From Clostridia bacterium (GTDB taxonomy: Bacteria > Bacillota > Clostridia > Oscillospirales > Acutalibacteraceae), in NCBI GenBank assembly GCA_017519685.1, contig JAFWRV010000217.1, forward strand, positions 1-6,187: a DNA stretch of 6,187 bases, in the 5' to 3' direction. Below, in pieces: positions 1 through 6,187 of this stretch (positions are counted from its first letter, which is position 1; each line of letters opens with the position of its first letter). The notes beneath the pieces were generated by a model. The model had not been told where the DNA came from, searched no databases, and saw only the letters and a list, made by a program, of their open reading frames with translations. Both the position numbers and the translations under genes were made by a program.

Positions 1-1
1 G

Positions 2-2299
2 GCTATTCTTTCAAAGGGATGGCAAGACAGGATAACTATGGAAACCTCTGTTGTATTTACCGACGGCAAAGTAAATCTCAGGGGTAATCTTACTGTGCGC
101 GGTCCTAAGAAAAAAGCTGACTATGTTCTTTATATCAACGCAAATAATCCTATTGCTATTGTTGAAGCAAAGGATAATAACCATACTGTTTCCCACGGTA
201 TGCAGCAGGCGATTGCTTATGCTGTGAATCTTGATGTTCCTTTTGCTTACAGTTCAAACGGCGATGGTTTTCAGGAACACGATATGATTACCGGCGTTGA
301 AAGAACGATTTCTCTTGACGAATTTCCCACTTACGATGAACTTATTGAAAGATATAAAACAGAATCTCAGATGGATGATTCTCAAATGAAGATTATCCGT
401 CAGCCGTATTACAGTAGTCAGAATACTTATCCGCCTCGCTATTATCAGCGTAATGCAATTAACAGAACCGTAAACGCCATCGCAAAGGGTCGTCAGCGCC
501 TTTTACTCGTTATGGCCACCGGCACAGGTAAAACATATACGGCGTTTCAGATTGTTTACCGCCTGTTACAAAGCGGAATGAAACAAAAGATTCTATATCT
601 TGCCGACCGAAACATTCTTGTTGATCAGTCCATAGAACAGGATTTTTCTCCCCTTGAAAAGGTTATTCATAAAGTTAATTTTGCAAAAGATGATCCTACA
701 ACAGTTACCTCTTATCAGGTTTACTTCTCGCTTTATCAGCAACTTGCAGGTGATGAAGAAACTGATGACGAAGATAGCGAAGCCGAAACCGTATCCAAAC
801 TCAGCCAGCTCTTCGCTCCTGATTTCTTTGATCTGGTTATTGTAGATGAGTGCCACAGAGGTTCTGCAAAAAAAGAGAGCAACTGGCGTAAGATATTAGA
901 ATACTTTTCATCTGCTACTCAAATCGGTATGACCGCTACTCCAAAAGAAACAAAATATGTTTCAAATATTGATTATTTCGGAGAACCGATTTATACATAC
1001 AGCCTTAAAGAAGGTATAGAAGACGGATTCCTTGCTCCGTTCAAAGTTATAAATATTAAAACCGATATCGGCGACGGCTGGCGTCCGTATTTAGGTCAGC
1101 GAGATATTTACGGCAATCTCATTGAAGACCGAATTTATACTAACAGCGATTTTGATTACAATATAATTATTGAAGACCGTATTGTTCAGGTTGCATCCGA
1201 AATTACGGAATACTTGAAAGCTACGGGTAGGATGCAGAAAACAATAGTATTCTGTGCCACGGAAGACGCTGCAGAAAGAATGCGCATTGCGCTTTCAAAT
1301 CTAAACGCGGATATGGTTGCCGAGAATCCCGATTATTGCGTTAGAATTACAGGCAGTGATGTTTATGGCAAGAGCAAACTTGATTATTTTATTTCCGTTT
1401 CATCCGAATATCCTGTAATTGCCACAACTTCAAAACTGCTTTCAACAGGCGCTGACTGCAAAATGACAAAGCTTATAGTGCTTGATGAAATGATAGGTTC
1501 AATGACCGAGTTCAAGCAGATAATCGGCAGAGGCACTCGCCTTCGTGAAAAAGAAGGTAAAATGAGTTTTGTGGTTATGGATTTCCGTAATGTAACAAGA
1601 CTCTTCGCTGATCCCGAATGGGACGGTCCCGTTGAACAGCACGAAGGTTTTGATTCGAAAGCAGAACCTACACATCACGAACCGCCGACAGAGCCGGGAG
1701 GAGAACCTGTCAATCCAACCGAAAAGCCATTCATAAGTATGGATGACCTCCGGGTCTCAATCACTCAGAAAACGGTTTCGGTTTATGATGCAAACGGCAA
1801 ACTGCTCCGCCAGGAAAATATAATTGATTACACCAAATCAAATATCCTCGGCGAATGCGCTTCACTTGAAGCGTTTATCCGTAAATGGAGCGCCGAAGAA
1901 AAGAAATCTGCAATTCAGGAAGCCCTTAAAGAGAAAGGTATTGACCTTGACGCTCTGAAAACAGACCAGGGAATGGAAGATGTTGACGATTTTGATTTCA
2001 TCTGCCACCTTGCTTATGACAGAAAACCGCTTACCCGCAGAGAAAGAGCAAACAATGTCAGAAAGCGCGATTTTCTCAGCAGATACAGCGGAGCCGCCCG
2101 TGAAGTCCTTGAAGCATTGCTTGAAAAATATATGAACAGCGGTGTTTATGAAATTGAAAGTACCGAAATACTAAAACTTGATCCGTTTATGAAATACGGC
2201 AAGCCGTCAAGAATCGTTCAGTTCTTCGGCGGGAAGGACGGATATCTGAAAGCGGTTCATGAGCTTGAAGAAGAAATTTATACAGACGAGGCGATATAA
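2..2299 (+). CDS. hsdR: Type I restriction enzyme R subunit, EcoEI-like (5' partial)
   Basis: HsdR is the ATP-dependent DNA translocase and nuclease subunit of a type I R-M complex; it cuts DNA unmodified at the target chosen by HsdS. The frame is open to the window edge, and residues before the ATG at 38 (AILSKGWQDRIT) fit the usual N-terminal region of this family, so that ATG is probably internal and about 15-20 residues lie upstream of the window. Numbering from that Met: a PD-(D/E)xK nuclease core with D28 and E43-A-K45; Walker A ATGTGKT 160-166; DECH box 270-273; MTATP 298-302; motif VI QIIGRGTR 494-501. An acidic stretch (239-250) precedes the DECH segment. A Pro/Glu-rich linker (about 543-564) leads to a C-terminal domain like that of EcoEI HsdR (about 590-745). 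The size, well below EcoKI HsdR, fits the EcoAI/EcoEI (type IB) class. All key motifs are intact, so it is likely active. It ends in TAA overlapping the hsdM ATG. Confidence 0.95.
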   Translation, partial: AILSKGWQDRITMETSVVFTDGKVNLRGNLTVRGPKKKADYVLYINANNPIAIVEAKDNNHTVSHGMQQAIAYAVNLDVPFAYSSNGDGFQEHDMITGVERTISLDEFPTYDELIERYKTESQMDDSQMKIIRQPYYSSQNTYPPRYYQRNAINRTVNAIAKGRQRLLLVMATGTGKTYTAFQIVYRLLQSGMKQKILYLADRNILVDQSIEQDFSPLEKVIHKVNFAKDDPTTVTSYQVYFSLYQQLAGDEETDDEDSEAETVSKLSQLFAPDFFDLVIVDECHRGSAKKESNWRKILEYFSSATQIGMTATPKETKYVSNIDYFGEPIYTYSLKEGIEDGFLAPFKVINIKTDIGDGWRPYLGQRDIYGNLIEDRIYTNSDFDYNIIIEDRIVQVASEITEYLKATGRMQKTIVFCATEDAAERMRIALSNLNADMVAENPDYCVRITGSDVYGKSKLDYFISVSSEYPVIATTSKLLSTGADCKMTKLIVLDEMIGSMTEFKQIIGRGTRLREKEGKMSFVVMDFRNVTRLFADPEWDGPVEQHEGFDSKAEPTHHEPPTEPGGEPVNPTEKPFISMDDLRVSITQKTVSVYDANGKLLRQENIIDYTKSNILGECASLEAFIRKWSAEEKKSAIQEALKEKGIDLDALKTDQGMEDVDDFDFICHLAYDRKPLTRRERANNVRKRDFLSRYSGAAREVLEALLEKYMNSGVYEIESTEILKLDPFMKYGKPSRIVQFFGGKDGYLKAVHELEEEIYTDEAI
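2288..2291 (+). promoter_or_regulatory. Weak ribosome binding site for hsdM
   Basis: GAGG inside the end of hsdR, 7 bases before the hsdM ATG. It is short, and with the TAATG stop-start overlap it suggests that hsdM is translated mainly by coupling to hsdR. Confidence 0.5.
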
Positions 2300-3783
2300 T
2301 GAGTAATTTATCCGGATTTGTAAAAAGAATAAGAGATATTATGCGTAATGACGCCGGTATTAACGGCGACGCTCAGCGTATAGAGCAGATGGCGTGGATG
2401 CTGTTCCTTAAGGTTTATGATGCCAAAGAGCAGGATTGGGAAATAGATGAGGATAATTATGAATCTATCATTCCCGATGAATGCCGCTGGTGCAACTGGG
2501 CCCAGGATTATGACGGCAAAGCAATGACCGGAGATACCCTTTTGAACTTTGTAAATAATACATTGTTCCCTACCCTCAAGGCTCTTCCTGTTGACCACAA
2601 TACTCCTATTAAAAAAGCAATTGTTCAGACGACTTTTGCTGATGCGAACAACTATATGAAAGACGGCGTTTTACTCCGTCAGATTATCAATATAATCAAT
2701 GAGCTTGACTTGAGCGATTATGAAGAAAGCCACGCCTTCGGCGATATTTATGAATCTATCCTCAAAGAGCTTCAGTCGGCTGGTTCAGCAGGTGAATTCT
2801 ACACTCCGAGAGCTGTTACCGATTTTATGGCAAAAATGATTAAGCCAAAAATCGGAGAGACTATGGCAGACTATGCCTGCGGAACCGGTGGTTTTATAAC
2901 AAGCTGGCTTAAAGAACTTGAAAAAGAAATAAAAACGGTAGATGATCAGCAAGCATATTCAAACAGCATTTACGGTATTGAGAAAAAACAGTTTCCGTAT
3001 ATGCTTTGCATTACAAATATGTTGCTTCACGGCCTTGATGTTCCCAAGGTATTCCACGACAACTCTTTAACCAAAGATGTTCTTGACTATACTGAAGATG
3101 ATAAGGTTGATGTTATTCTTATGAATCCGCCTTACGGCGGCAGTGAAAAAGCTGAAATCAAACATCATTTTCCTGCTGATCTTGCATCATCTGAAACAGC
3201 AGACCTGTTTATGTCGGTCATTATGTATCGCCTAAAAAAGAATGGCCGCTGCGCGGTTATTCTTCCCGACGGTTTCCTTTTCGGCACTGATAATGCAAAA
3301 GTAAATATTAAAACAAAACTTATGAGAGAGTTTAATCTGCATACTGTTATCAGAATGCCGGGTTCTGTTTTCTCACCTTATACAAGCATTACAACGAATA
3401 TTCTTTTCTTTGATAATACCAAACCGACCGAAACAGTCTGGTTTTACAGGCTGGATATGCCCGAAGGATATAAGCATTTCAGCAAAACAAAGCCGATGAA
3501 ACTCGAGCACTTCAATCCGGTTATTGAATGGTGGAATGACAGAAAGCCCAGCGCGATTGATGGCTTCGATAAGGCAAAAGAATATACCATTCAGGAAATC
3601 AAAGACAGAAATTATAATATTGACCTTTGCGGATTTCCTCATGAAGAGGAAGAAATACTGCCTCCCGCTGATTTAATCAGACAGTATCAGGAAAAACGCA
3701 AGAGTCTCAATGCCGATATAGACAGAATACTGGCTCAGATAACAGATATTCTCGGCATAGATTTGACGGAGGATGAAGAATGA
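2299..3783 (+). CDS. hsdM: Type I restriction-modification system methyltransferase subunit
   Basis: HsdM transfers a methyl group from S-adenosylmethionine to N6 of adenine in the target bound by HsdS; two HsdM plus one HsdS form the methylase, and HsdR joins for restriction. The 494-residue length is normal for the family. An N-terminal helical HsdM domain (about 5-130) is followed by the N6 methylase domain: GEFYTPR at 165-171 (motif X region), DYACGTGGF at 191-199 (SAM-binding motif I) and the catalytic NPPY at 276-279, flanked by VDVILM and GGSEK. A Lys/Asp-rich C-terminal helix (about 455-485) is typical of the part that contacts HsdS. The ATG shares its A with the hsdR TAA stop; a modest GAGG at 2288-2291 lies 7 bases upstream, so translation is probably coupled. 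It ends in TGA overlapping the hsdS ATG (ATGA). No defects are seen. Confidence 0.97.
   Translation: MSNLSGFVKRIRDIMRNDAGINGDAQRIEQMAWMLFLKVYDAKEQDWEIDEDNYESIIPDECRWCNWAQDYDGKAMTGDTLLNFVNNTLFPTLKALPVDHNTPIKKAIVQTTFADANNYMKDGVLLRQIINIINELDLSDYEESHAFGDIYESILKELQSAGSAGEFYTPRAVTDFMAKMIKPKIGETMADYACGTGGFITSWLKELEKEIKTVDDQQAYSNSIYGIEKKQFPYMLCITNMLLHGLDVPKVFHDNSLTKDVLDYTEDDKVDVILMNPPYGGSEKAEIKHHFPADLASSETADLFMSVIMYRLKKNGRCAVILPDGFLFGTDNAKVNIKTKLMREFNLHTVIRMPGSVFSPYTSITTNILFFDNTKPTETVWFYRLDMPEGYKHFSKTKPMKLEHFNPVIEWWNDRKPSAIDGFDKAKEYTIQEIKDRNYNIDLCGFPHEEEEILPPADLIRQYQEKRKSLNADIDRILAQITDILGIDLTEDEE
3768..3773 (+). promoter_or_regulatory. Ribosome binding site for hsdS
   Basis: GGAGGA lies within the last codons of hsdM, 6 bases before the hsdS ATG at 3780. 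It supports that start, together with the ATGA overlap with the hsdM stop. Confidence 0.8.
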
Positions 3784-5387
3784 CTGCTCAGCAATTAAAA
3801 AACTCAATACTGCAGCTTGCTGTTCAGGGTAAACTTGTTCCCCAGGATCCGACGGATGAACCGGCAAGCGTTCTTCTTGAGCGTATCAGAGCGGAGAAAG
3901 AAAAGCTTATAAAAGAAGGTAAAATAAAGAAAGAAAAGAATCCTTCTGTAATCTTCCGCGGTGCCGATAATACTCCTTATGAGAAAATCGGCAATGCTGA
4001 TCCTGTCAGCATAGCTGATGAGGTTCCGTTTGACATTCCAGATAGCTGGGAGTGGGTAAGATTATGCAATATTTGTAATGTTGTTTCTGCTAGAAGAGTG
4101 CACCAGTCTGATTGGAAGTCAGAGGGAGTTCCATTCTATCGTGCTAGAGAGATTGGAAAGCTTGCCGATGTGGGTTTTGTTGATAATGAACTTTATATAT
4201 CCGAAAAACTATATTTTGAGTTTTCAAAAAGTGGTGTTCCCCAAACCGGTGACCTTATGGTGACAGCAGTCGGCACTCTCGGTAAAATATATATTGTTCA
4301 AGAGAATGATAAATTCTACTATAAAGACGCTAGTGTGTTGTGCTTTGAAAATTTTGGAAAAATGTCTCCAGAATACCTAAAAGCTGTTATGCAGTCGCCA
4401 TATCTAAGAAATCAGATTAAAACAAGTTCTGCAGGAACAACGGTAGGAACAATAACTATAGTTAATGCTAGCTCATTTATTATTCCTGTGCCACCGCTCA
4501 AAGAACAGAATCGAATAATCAGTAAGCTAAAATCAATACTACCACTTCTATCTAAATACGAACAAATGGAGGAACGTCTTGGTTCACTAAACAATGGTTT
4601 CCCAGATTTGCTTAAGAAGTCAATCCTTCAAATGGCGGTTCAGGGCAAGCTTGTTCCTCAGGATGAAAATGACGAGCCGGCGAGCATGCTTTTGGAGCGC
4701 ATACGCGCCGAAAAGCAGAAGCTTATTGCCGAAGGTAAGATTAAAAAAGATAAGAACGAATCCGTCATTTTCAGAAGGGATAATTCTCATTATGAAAAGT
4801 GTGGCAATGAAGAAATCTGTATTGATGACGATCTTCCGTTTGAAATACCTGACAGTTGGGAATGGGCGAGACTTAATGATATTGTTGATAAAGAGATAAA
4901 AAGAGGAAAATCGCCAACATATATTTCCAAAAGTAGTACATTGGTATTTGCTCAAAAATGTAATGTTAAATCTGGCGGAATAGATATGTCTCTAGCTAAA
5001 TACCTTGATGAAAAAACATTGGGCAAATATCCTTCAGAAGAATTTATGCAAGATAACGATATTGTTGTGAATTCTACTGGGACAGGAACTATGGGACGCA
5101 TAGGGCATTTTCATGTTTCAGACAATCCTATTGGCTATCCTATCGTTCCGGATTCACATGTAACCGTTGTTAGACTGAACAGTGAAGTATCCAGTGACTA
5201 TATTGTTATTTGTCTCCAATATTATCAAAAATATTTAGAAGAACATGGGGAAGGCTCAACAAACCAAAAAGAACTTAAAGCTGAAACAATAAAAAATCTA
5301 TTCATACCAATTCCGCCGTTTAACGAACAGATACGAGTTGTAAATTTATATAAATCGGTTATGGATAATATTTCAATAATTAAATGA
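3780..5387 (+). CDS. hsdS: Type I restriction-modification system specificity subunit
   Basis: HsdS chooses the DNA target; each of its two TRDs reads one half of a bipartite site, and conserved helices set the spacing and bind HsdM. The 535-residue product is two repeated units: conserved region 1 (about 6-95, with KNSILQLAVQGKLVPQD, a Lys/Glu helix and IPDSWEWVRL), TRD1 (about 96-237), a helical linker starting PVPPLKEQNRI (237-275), conserved region 2 (278-365, with KKSILQMAVQGKLVPQD and IPDSWEWARL), TRD2 (about 366-509) and a short C-terminal tail starting IPIPPFNEQIRVV. The tail ends about 21 residues after its PP motif, much like the tail of the following cassette, so the stop looks like a natural C-terminus rather than a nonsense mutation. 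TRD DNA is much more AT-rich than the conserved parts. The target sequence cannot be read from the protein. The gene is translationally coupled to hsdM and followed in frame by a third TRD unit. Confidence 0.95.
   Translation: MTAQQLKNSILQLAVQGKLVPQDPTDEPASVLLERIRAEKEKLIKEGKIKKEKNPSVIFRGADNTPYEKIGNADPVSIADEVPFDIPDSWEWVRLCNICNVVSARRVHQSDWKSEGVPFYRAREIGKLADVGFVDNELYISEKLYFEFSKSGVPQTGDLMVTAVGTLGKIYIVQENDKFYYKDASVLCFENFGKMSPEYLKAVMQSPYLRNQIKTSSAGTTVGTITIVNASSFIIPVPPLKEQNRIISKLKSILPLLSKYEQMEERLGSLNNGFPDLLKKSILQMAVQGKLVPQDENDEPASMLLERIRAEKQKLIAEGKIKKDKNESVIFRRDNSHYEKCGNEEICIDDDLPFEIPDSWEWARLNDIVDKEIKRGKSPTYISKSSTLVFAQKCNVKSGGIDMSLAKYLDEKTLGKYPSEEFMQDNDIVVNSTGTGTMGRIGHFHVSDNPIGYPIVPDSHVTVVRLNSEVSSDYIVICLQYYQKYLEEHGEGSTNQKELKAETIKNLFIPIPPFNEQIRVVNLYKSVMDNISIIK
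3795..4064 (+). repeat. hsdS conserved-region repeat, copy 1
   Basis: Encodes residues 6-95 of HsdS, from LKNSILQ to WEWVRL. It is a direct repeat of 4611-4874. The protein similarity is strong, but the DNA differs at many synonymous positions, with exact runs of only about 8 bases (for example AAGCTTAT, CTTGTTCC). The offset of the repeat starts is 816 bp, a multiple of three. Confidence 0.85.
4611..4874 (+). repeat. hsdS conserved-region repeat, copy 2
   Basis: Encodes residues 278-365 of HsdS, from LKKSILQ to WEWARL, and leads into TRD2. It repeats copy 1 (3795-4064) over its whole length. Its 3' part (from 4783) is also repeated at 5392-5483 at the head of the extra cassette. Confidence 0.85.
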
Positions 5388-5391
5388 CATT

Positions 5392-5483
5392 ATTCTCATT
5401 ATGAGAAGTTAGGTGAAACCGAGCGCTGTATTGATGAAGAATTACCATTTGAAATACCCGATTCATGGGTTTGGACAAGGCTT
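5392..5483 (+). repeat. Partial third copy of the linker repeat
   Basis: It aligns gaplessly with 4783-4874 at an offset of 609 bp. Exact runs are ATTCTCATTATGA (13 bp, 5392-5404), CTGTATTGATGA (12 bp, 5426-5437) and TTTGAAATACC (11 bp, 5448-5458). Both copies are in the same codon phase, so an exchange here keeps the hsdS frame. Confidence 0.85.
5393..5407. repeat. Short palindrome at the cassette head (7-1-7)
   Basis: TTCTCAT-T-ATGAGAA is a perfect inverted repeat with a one-base centre. The matching position in hsdS copy 2 (4784-4798, TTCTCATTATGAAAA) has one mismatch in the arms, and that in copy 1 (3971-3985, TACTCCTTATGAGAA) has two. All three lie at the same codon phase over the YEK motif. 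It could be a recombinase or strand-exchange site, or only a by-product of coding. It is short for a tyrosine recombinase core. Confidence 0.45.
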
Positions 5484-5960
5484 GGTTGTGTTTCGGAAAT
5501 AGCAAGAGGAGGTTCACCTCGCCCAATTAAAGATTATTTAACAGAATCATCAAATGGTATTAACTGGATAAAAATTGGTGACTCAGATAAAGGTGGAAAA
5601 TATATAAATCAAACAAAAGAAAAAATCATTCCTGAAGGAATGAAAACGAGCAGATTTGTTCATGCTGGAGATTTTTTACTGACAAATTCGATGAGCTTTG
5701 GAAGACCATATATATTAAATGTCGATGGGTGCATCCACGACGGTTGGCTTGTAATATCAGATTATCAGCAAATATATGATAAAGATTTTCTTTACTATAT
5801 GTTATCATCAGGTTTTGCTTATTATCAGTTTTGTGGAGTTGTAAGTGGTGCAGTTGTAAAAAATTTGAACAGTGATAAAGTTGCAGAAGCCATCTTTCCA
5901 GTTCCGCCATTGGCTGAACAGCACCGCATAGTTGCCGAAATTGAAAAACTGCTTCCTGTC

Positions 5961-5992
5961 TTGAAAACCCTTGAAAAATAATCATTTATAAT
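5961..5992 (+). promoter_or_regulatory. Candidate promoter for the recombinase gene
   Basis: A perfect TATAAT lies at 5987-5992, just after the cassette stop. A TTGAAA at 5961-5966 could be a -35 box, but the 20-base spacer is longer than ideal. A start near 5999 would give a leader of about 20 bases carrying the ribosome site, and would let the recombinase be expressed apart from the hsd operon. Confidence 0.35.
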
Positions 5993-6001
5993 ATCGTAGT
6001 G

Positions 6002-6010
6002 AAAGGAGGT
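6002..6010 (+). promoter_or_regulatory. Strong ribosome binding site for the recombinase
   Basis: AAAGGAGGT is a near-complete anti-16S match, 8 bases before the ATG at 6019. It fixes the start and is stronger than the sites of hsdM and hsdS. Confidence 0.85.
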
Positions 6011-6018
6011 CTTTCGCT

Positions 6019-6187
6019 ATGATAGAAAAAGAAAAATTTGAAAGACATTTGAGAGGAACATCCCTCTCGGAAAACACAATCTCATCTTATTTGTTTGCGG
6101 TTAAACAATACAGCGAACAATATGGTGAAATCAGCAGAAAAAACTTGAAGCAGTATAAGGTCTGGCTTATTGAGAGTTACAAGCCGA
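6019..6187 (+). CDS. Tyrosine recombinase / site-specific integrase (3' partial)
   Basis: Only the first 56 codons are in the window. They match the N-terminal SAM-like core-binding domain of phage-integrase-type tyrosine recombinases: a first helix (EKEKFERHL), then LSENTISSYLFAVKQYSEQYG, which has the usual 'S..TI..Y...' helix, and the next helix starting ISRKNLKQYKVWLIE. This domain clamps DNA at the recombination site; the catalytic Arg, His and Tyr residues would lie beyond the window and cannot be checked. The start is fixed by a strong Shine-Dalgarno. Integrases of this kind are known beside type I hsdS genes, where they rearrange specificity segments, so a role in switching the upstream TRD cassettes is a reasonable inference. 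It could instead belong to an integrated element whose body lies downstream. Confidence 0.85.
   Translation, partial: MIEKEKFERHLRGTSLSENTISSYLFAVKQYSEQYGEISRKNLKQYKVWLIESYKP

Larger units (their letters stand above)
5388..5981 (+). pseudogene. Silent hsdS 3' cassette (third TRD, no start codon)
   Basis: This is a 197-codon open stretch in the same frame as hsdS, separated from it only by the TGA at 5385-5387. It starts mid-linker at HYSHYEKLG, passes LPFEIPDSWVWTRL, then a TRD with GGSPRPIKDYL, INWIKIGDSDKGGKY, GDFLLTNSMSFGRP and DGCIHDGWLVISD, and ends with a normal HsdS C-terminus (PVPPLAEQHRIVAEIEKLL...LKTLEK, TAA). It lacks the first part of a conserved region (the SILQ...VQGKLVPQD segment and Lys/Glu helix). 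No ATG, GTG or TTG with a ribosome site lies at its head; the first in-frame ATG, at 5640, is inside the TRD. It is therefore probably not translated where it sits. Its reading frame is undamaged, which suggests a stored alternative for TRD2 rather than decay. A remnant of a second hsdS shortened by deletion is the other reading. Confidence 0.8.

Noticed and set aside
763..798. Acidic run DEETDDEDSEAE in HsdR as an unusual insertion
   Set aside because: The stretch before the DECH box is variable and often acidic in EcoEI-like HsdR proteins, so it is not remarkable.
593..856. Antisense and out-of-frame ORFs over hsdR, hsdM and hsdS (for example 593-856 and 2308-2598 minus, 3373-3642 minus, 4594-4899 plus, 4620-4955 minus, 5626-5985 minus)
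   Set aside because: Each lies fully across a well supported coding region in another frame or strand, none has a recognisable domain, and they are explained as shadows.
5385..5387. Stop-codon readthrough or TGA recoded as Trp, giving a 733-residue HsdS with three TRDs
   Set aside because: Trp is written TGG throughout, hsdM ends at a TGA placed exactly on the hsdS start, the TRD2 tail has a normal HsdS C-terminal length, and the downstream part lacks a full helical linker. A three-TRD protein would not fit the known symmetry of the complex.
5393..5407. Transcription terminator after hsdS
   Set aside because: The palindrome is AT-rich with a one-base centre, cannot form a stable hairpin loop, and no T-run follows.
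5640..5981. A separate 113-residue gene starting at ATG 5640
   Set aside because: The ATG lies in the middle of the third TRD, has no properly spaced ribosome site, and the homology to HsdS runs on upstream in the same frame to 5388.
5979..5995. A further copy of the palindromic site after the TRD3 stop
   Set aside because: ATAATCATTTATAATAT shares only a short ATCATT-like core with the 15-mer and lacks the matching arms; it is better read as AT-rich intergenic DNA with a -10 box.

Overview
The window carries a type I restriction-modification (R-M) operon on the + strand, followed by the start of a tyrosine site-specific recombinase gene. Gene order is hsdR (5' end outside the window), hsdM, hsdS, a promoterless and start-less extra hsdS specificity cassette, then the recombinase (3' end outside the window). 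Protein style (EcoEI-like HsdR of about 765 visible residues, 494-residue HsdM, HsdS with long Lys/Glu-rich linkers, small integrase opening with a strong AAAGGAGGT Shine-Dalgarno), moderate base composition and GGAGG-type ribosome sites suggest a Firmicute, probably an anaerobic gut Clostridia relative. That is a judgement of style, not a taxonomic proof.

Layout: 2-2299 hsdR (nuclease plus DEAD-like translocase); 2299-3783 hsdM (N6-adenine methyltransferase), overlapping hsdR by one base; 3780-5387 hsdS (two target recognition domains, TRDs), overlapping hsdM by four bases; 5388-5981 a third TRD unit, in the same reading frame as hsdS but placed directly behind its TGA stop; 5982-6018 a short intergenic region with a candidate -10 box and a strong ribosome site; 6019-6187 the N-terminal domain of a tyrosine recombinase. 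The overlapping genes show co-translation of the R, M and S subunits. HsdM2-HsdS would methylate adenine in a bipartite target, and adding HsdR would give the restricting complex.

The point of most interest is the 3' end. The third TRD unit starts with the same linker motif (S/HYEK...PFEIPDSW) that leads into TRD2 inside hsdS. The two copies align without gaps at an offset of exactly 609 bp (203 codons), with exact runs of 13, 12 and 11 bp. A simple in-frame exchange or deletion between them would replace TRD2 by TRD3 and change the DNA target of the whole system. The first shared run contains a perfect 7-1-7 palindrome in the third copy and a near-palindrome in the second, and a recombinase gene follows. 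This looks like a tandem (direct-repeat) TRD cassette arrangement for switching specificity, in contrast to the better known inverted hsdS shufflons. The recombination itself is inferred, not seen.
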